A stretch of DNA of 33,373 nt from Jimgerdemannia flammicorona. Taxonomy: Eukaryota; Mucoromycota; Endogonomycetes; Endogonales; Endogonaceae. Each line of letters opens with the position of its first letter. Within the stretch, counting starts at the first letter, position 1. Positions 29,321 to 33,373 of this stretch are shown here, one piece after another. The notes beneath the pieces were generated by a model. That model saw nothing but the letters and a program-made list of their open reading frames with translations. It was not told the origin of the DNA and did not search any database. The stretch is from contig RBNI01000331.1 in the NCBI GenBank assembly GCA_003990745.1, positions 1 through 33,373 of the forward strand, in the 5' to 3' direction. Both the position numbers and the translations under genes were made by a program.

Positions 29321-30513
29321 TTACATGGTCGCATGTTCCCAAATATGTACTACCTTACTGCTCTCCAATACCCAGACAGGACACAACATACTTTGTTGAC
29401 GTATAGCATCTGCAAGAAGGACATTGTGTATCTCATGCTGCCTAATCGCTACTAGGACGTTGTTGGCAATCTGATCCAGATGGTGATTATAGTGGGTAAA
29501 GAGAAGCACCTTCTTGATGTTTAGTCTGGATAATGGTATAAGGGAGTATGAGGTGTGGGATAGCCAAGATTATCAATCTGATTTACTATAATGCTTGGAT
29601 ATTGTACCTCTGCAGTACACCCATTACGTATGATGGTTCCTCTCGCAGCTTCATCCTCGTTACAGGTTTAGTAAAATCGACAAGAGAGCCACTGATGAAT
29701 AAGACCAGATTGACTCTGTGTTTCGGTTGGCTGCCAAAGACAGTATTAATGAACTTTATAGATATAATAATAAGTATAATATTTTGATAAAAACAAGACT
29801 GAATATACCAAATATAATTTTGCCTACATTTTCAAATGAGATGGCCCATAGCTGTCTATCTCTATTATTATAAGCCCACAGTGTGCCATCATTATGAGTG
29901 TGTGTTGGAACCAGCAGCCACTTGCTTGCCTCCAGTTGCCATCTTAATGAGGAAAATCATATAGGTTTAGACAGTTGTCATAATCTGAATGTTAATCGAG
30001 AATATAAATTTAGTTCACCTCTTATCAATATCGTTTGCTACTGTCCCAAGCATGTTTTTATTCAAAATCAAGTTTTTTGTAAAAAGTACTTGATCATTCT
30101 GTACCAGTATTATCATGGTTAAATATAGCATTTATATACTTTGCAATATATCCAGCATCTGGACACGTACCATATATGTTGTGAATGAAGACATAGTTGC
30201 AGTCTTGAGGATCCTCCATTCGGTGAAGGATGCAAGTTCGATTGTCTGGATATCAATATAGCAGTTGCTATCATAATAGGTAATTGTATTAGATCTACCA
30301 TCATCATATTTCTAAAATTTGACATCCACCCATATGGTATTGAGTTACAAAGCTACCCTCAATCCATTTGTCATCATGCAGGTATACCTGGTCATCTGCG
30401 TCATTGACCCTTCTTGGGACCCAGAGTTCAACTGTTTTGCAGCCTGTCTATTGTGTGTCATCGTATCTATAATAGAGAGGAATGTGATGCATGATGTCAC
30501 AGTAAACAAGCAT
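29321..30513 (-). pseudogene. Six-exon protein of unknown family (270 aa), one in-frame TAG
   Basis: Exons: 30513-30388, 30311-30171, 30098-30019, 29942-29828, 29753-29608 and 29525-29321. The introns are 76, 72, 76, 74 and 82 bp, all GT...AG with good sites (GTATAC, GTACGT, GTGAAC, GTAGGC, GTACAA), and the exons sum to exactly 271 codons. TAG at 30448-30450 is the only internal stop. The protein is Trp/Asn/His-rich (KWLLVPTHTHNDGTLWAYNN; HRVNLVLFISGSLVDFTK; KVLLFTHYNHHLDQIANN) and looks like a compact globular enzyme or binding domain, but I recognise no family. The frame is open a little upstream of the ATG chosen (then TGA), so more 5' sequence may belong to it. Confidence 0.55.
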
Positions 30514-30738
30514 GATATGTGGCTTGGTGTCATGTGACCCAACCAGAAGTCACATAAAACTAAATATATATCTCAGTACATACACCTAACCATGTCTACC
30601 AAATATCTGTGAAATGCTCAGGGGTGCTTTTGCACCCTAGACGAATATCTCAAAGAATTGATTAAACAATGTCTAGTATCTAATATGCTATTTTCAAACA
30701 CAGATACCACCTTCTATGCCTGACTCAAGGAACTAATT
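30514..30738. other. Intergenic between divergent genes
   Basis: AT-rich; no supported feature. Confidence 0.35.
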
Positions 30739-31608
30739 ATGTCAGTTCCTACACAACAGGAGCTGGCAAGCTATAGACCTTATTATTATTATTATTTTGT
30801 ATCCTCTTTATCATCCTTTATTCATTTTTTTCAGCACTATACACAGGAGCCTGAAATACCTACCCCCATACAATATGCTCATAAACATCTTCATGAAGAG
30901 GAAGGGGATGATGGTGAAGGTCCATCTGCTCCAAAACATGTTCGCTTTGAAAAGTTATTCCTATTTTCACAAATCCTAATTATATCAGTCAGTCATTTAG
31001 TAATATCCTGGTATATTTTATAGGATTGGCCATCCCCCCCTCCCCACCACCGCCACTGCAGTATCTTGAAGAATAACCAACAAGTACCTCTACAAACTGA
31101 TAGAAGCAGGTCTCCAACTCTGCCAATCCATGAGCCCACAGAGAATGAGCTAGCCCAGGCGGAGAACTTCAGGACTACTGTTGCAGAGGTGGTAGCTGAT
31201 CCCTCACCAGCCCAGCTGTCTACTCTGAGAGAAACATACTCACCAGATACACTTGGTGGGCTGTTTGGCTCTATCCTAACTGCCCTGAAAGTAGCTGGTG
31301 TATCATTCCCTTCAAGTAGTCTTAAGGGTGCTTTGGATCAACTGATTGCAGTAAAAAAGTTTCAATGCTCACTCAGGGGGCCAGAACAAGCTTGCTATGA
31401 ACAGCAGATCAGGCAATGCTTTGGTTTGGAAATTTTAATCTTTGTTACAAATATGATGTTTCCACTATATTTTGATACTCAGGTGGTAAAACAAGAGTAT
31501 GGAGCACTATACTCTTGTATATGCATTGCATATGAGCTGGCCCGCACACTACCTGTAATGCCATTTTATGCAGTCGTTAACAAGAAACTTGTTATAGTAG
31601 ACACATAA
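30739..31608 (+). pseudogene. Proline/glutamine-rich N-terminus plus helical domain, one TAG or an intron
   Basis: ATG at 30739 opens a frame that reaches TAG at 31021-31023 and continues in the same frame to TAA at 31606-31608. The stretch before the TAG (about 30950-31020) is AT-rich, hydrophobic in translation and ends TATAG, so an intron of 70-82 bp is likely; GTTCGC near 30942 gives the right phase, GTTATT at 30954 does not. A pyrimidine-rich site (TTTTTTTCAG, about 30833) may mark another intron. The C-terminal half is helical (TLGGLFGSILTALKVAGVSF). No family is recognised. Confidence 0.45.
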
Positions 31609-31798
31609 CAAATTGTATAATTGCAATAGATAGATTGCTATAGTATTATATTATCTGTCAGTTCAGTATAATTAATAGTCATTGATATATAAATTTCAGA
31701 TAACATATATACATCTTATTCTTCAATATTCGTTAGACTGCTGACACACTTCAAAGAGGACTGTTTTAACAGTTTTAGAACTCCCAATAATGGAAAGA
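31609..31798. other. Intergenic
   Basis: AT-rich 3' region of the gene to the left; no feature seen. Confidence 0.35.
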
Positions 31799-32873
31799 GC
31801 TAAGAAGAACACAAAGTTGGGAAGAGTTTTGTCAACATGTCCTTGTTTAAGAGGTCTCTCCACACAATGTCTCCTGCCTCAAAATCACCAACAAGACTAA
31901 TATCCCCACAGTCTGTGTAAGTACCCCTAAAATGTAATTTATTATATGACTGTATATTTCCAATAAACAGGTACAGTCTATCAAATTATCTGTGAATAGG
32001 TGGATGGCTTCTTCATACCAATCATATACCACGACACTCTTCACACTCTGGTCCACATTCTGGCTCATCTTCGGTGACTCTTGGCAACCAGAAGGTGTCA
32101 ATGAGAGCAAAGTCTGTACATGCCTTTGCTAGACTCCATTGGTGTTCCACCTCTGGGTGAAGGATTCCACACATGAACTCGGAAAACCCAGGAGTACAGT
32201 TATACTGGAATGCGCTGTCATTATCGAACACCTCATTAATGATTGCCTGTTTACCACTGAAGATCGACACTTGGTTCATAAGAACTTGGTACAGAGTGAT
32301 GCCGAAGGACTGCACATCGGATTTTTCCAGGTTGGATTGCTGCTGTGTGTTGTATTCTTTACCAGTATGAATTATTATACAGTCAAAGTCAAAAAGCTTC
32401 ACTTCTGATATATTGTCTGAGTGGAATGTGTAAAATATACTCTGTGGCTCAAGGTTGTGGTAATATATGCCACATCCATGAAGATAATATAGAACGTCAA
32501 GGACTTGAGAGAATATGAATTTGATATTCATTTGTACGTTGAGGTCATCCACCATCACCTGACATTCACCCTCCTTCGGCATAGATATGAATTGACTGTA
32601 TAGAGAGCTAATCACAGGCTCCATGAGTAGGTATATTGCATTCTGGTCTTTGTGGTGATGAATAACCCTCCTGATGTTGGGATGTTAGACTGCTGAAAGG
32701 TTGTTGCCGATGCACTGGTTGTCAATGACTTTTAGAAAATGCACAGTTCCATCACTTGCTCTGGTCTTGTATATAGCGCTGTTCATCCCCTTGAGGATGG
32801 GTTCACTAATGATAATGACACCAAACATGTGGGTACTGGCATTTGGCTGTGGAGGTTGTTCGAGGTACAGCAT
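31799..32873 (-). pseudogene. Protein-kinase-like protein, probable pseudokinase, one in-frame TAA
   Basis: The frame from ATG at 32871-32873 to about 32022 contains TAA at 32685-32687, placed directly before HPNIRR, the conserved H-P-N-I of kinase strand 4, where Gln or Lys would be normal. N-lobe: VHFLKVIDN supplies the lysine of strand 3. C-lobe: VLYYLHGCGIYYHNLEPQSI is the catalytic loop, but Asp and Lys of HRDLKxxN are replaced by Asn and Glu, and the final Asn by Ser; DFG reads DFD (KLFDFD). SDVQSFGITLYQVL fits helix F. These changes predict a weak or inactive kinase. A 3' exon (DCGDISLVGDFEAGDIVWRD, about 31800-31915) probably follows one or two introns. Exact 3' exon limits are uncertain. 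Confidence 0.6.
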
Positions 32874-33373
32874 TTGGAATGAATATTGATTGCGTAGTAT
32901 ATTTCAATAGCAGTATGAGTTGGCTATTTATTCACTTGTAAACCAAACAATAAATGGCTATATCCAGTAAGTTGACATGTACTGTAATATATTTACATGC
33001 AACTGTATTTCTTCTGGGTAGTTAAGTTGTGGTTGAAACAAAGAAAAGCTATGCTACCTTTCCAACATTATGTAACATTTTAGCATAGTTTATTTCTTTT
33101 CTCTATCTTTCTTGAATATTCTATAACCTTCCGGCACTTTCTGCATACTTAGAAATCCCCTTCTTGGCGCTGAGCATTAACTAGTACTTATTTAGTTAGT
33201 CACTGAATGTCCTGGAAACTTGTAGAACTTTATTCATCATCATTTGTCATCTTTGCTAAGAACTTTCCTCTTGGCATTTTCCTTTGATTTCTCAGATCCT
33301 TCCGGATCCTTCTTTCAGATCTTGTATAAATATCTCCTTTGTTCTCATGAATAAAGCTTCAGAATATTTTCTC
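32874..33373 (+). other. Non-coding right edge, possible LTR or promoter
   Basis: No gene. TATAAATA at 33325-33332 is followed 18 bases later by AATAAAG at 33350-33356, a spacing seen in LTR U3-R regions, and a TGTAACATTT boundary-like sequence lies near 33070. The window ends before this can be tested. Confidence 0.3.

Noticed and set aside
30312..30387. Protein-like translation across this stretch as exon
   Set aside because: It has GTATAC and TTTTAG ends, is 76 bp, and removing it keeps phase with the next exon.
164..32873. Full reassignment of all stop codons, as in some ciliates and trypanosomatids
   Set aside because: Internal stops are too rare (about one per 100-300 codons, none in 447 codons at 27813-29156) for codons in normal use; partial suppression is not excluded.

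Overview
The window is eukaryotic nuclear DNA, AT-rich (I estimate a little over 60% A+T), with short spliced genes. Introns are 58-84 bp, start GTATGT, GTTAGT or GTAAGT and end in pyrimidine-rich AG sites. The gene set suggests an early-diverging fungus (Mucoromycota or Glomeromycotina-like, possibly chytrid). It includes a Crinkler (CRN) protein with the fungal-type N-terminal motif ELTLWKVNI, F-box/leucine-rich proteins, BTB-BACK, MIR, ankyrin and DUF4097 proteins, a pseudokinase and a Yvh1/DUSP12 phosphatase. The species cannot be named from sequence alone.

Layout: DUF4097 protein (164-1309); secreted helical protein (1963-2868, -); Cys-rich protein (3506-4030, -); unassigned frame (4287-4682, -); ubiquitin-like copy 1 (4790-5203); LRR-type gene (5345-6077); helical protein (6166-6726); spliced gene with a transposase-like patch (7560-8530); membrane protein (8752-9366); P-loop ATPase (9505-10563, -); six-exon Yvh1/DUSP12 homologue (10724-12241, -); F-box/LRR copy A (12403-13500, -); ubiquitin-like copy 2 (13887-14224); MIR protein (14457-15080); deleted CRN copy (15289-15725, -); ubiquitin-like copy 3 (15960-16295); BTB-BACK gene (16821-18461); F-box/LRR copy B (18486-19781, -); ankyrin gene (19901-20507); tRNA (20576-20659, -); two unassigned genes (21026-21484, - and 21823-22686, +); short spliced gene (23053-23415); ubiquitin-like copy 4 (23457-23849, -); CRN gene (24169-27482, -); F-box-like protein (27813-29156); six-exon unassigned gene (29321-30513, -); proline-rich gene (30739-31608); pseudokinase (about 31799-32873, -); possible start of an LTR element at the right edge.

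Two things stand out. First, about 32 stop codons of all three kinds lie inside otherwise continuous, protein-like, correctly spliced frames, with almost no frameshifts. Where a paralogue can be aligned, four stops face Trp or Gln codons one transition away, and two start codons read ATA where a paralogue or the expected start has ATG. This pattern fits C-to-T/G-to-A mutation of the RIP or deamination type, though RNA editing or stop readthrough are not excluded.

Second, a 57-bp near-perfect palindrome with a CACGTG core occurs seven times, plus three half-copies. All four copies of a short ubiquitin-like gene family lie near one. No operons or shared pathways are evident. The region looks like a duplicated, repeat-rich effector and F-box neighbourhood with one recognisable conserved gene (Yvh1).
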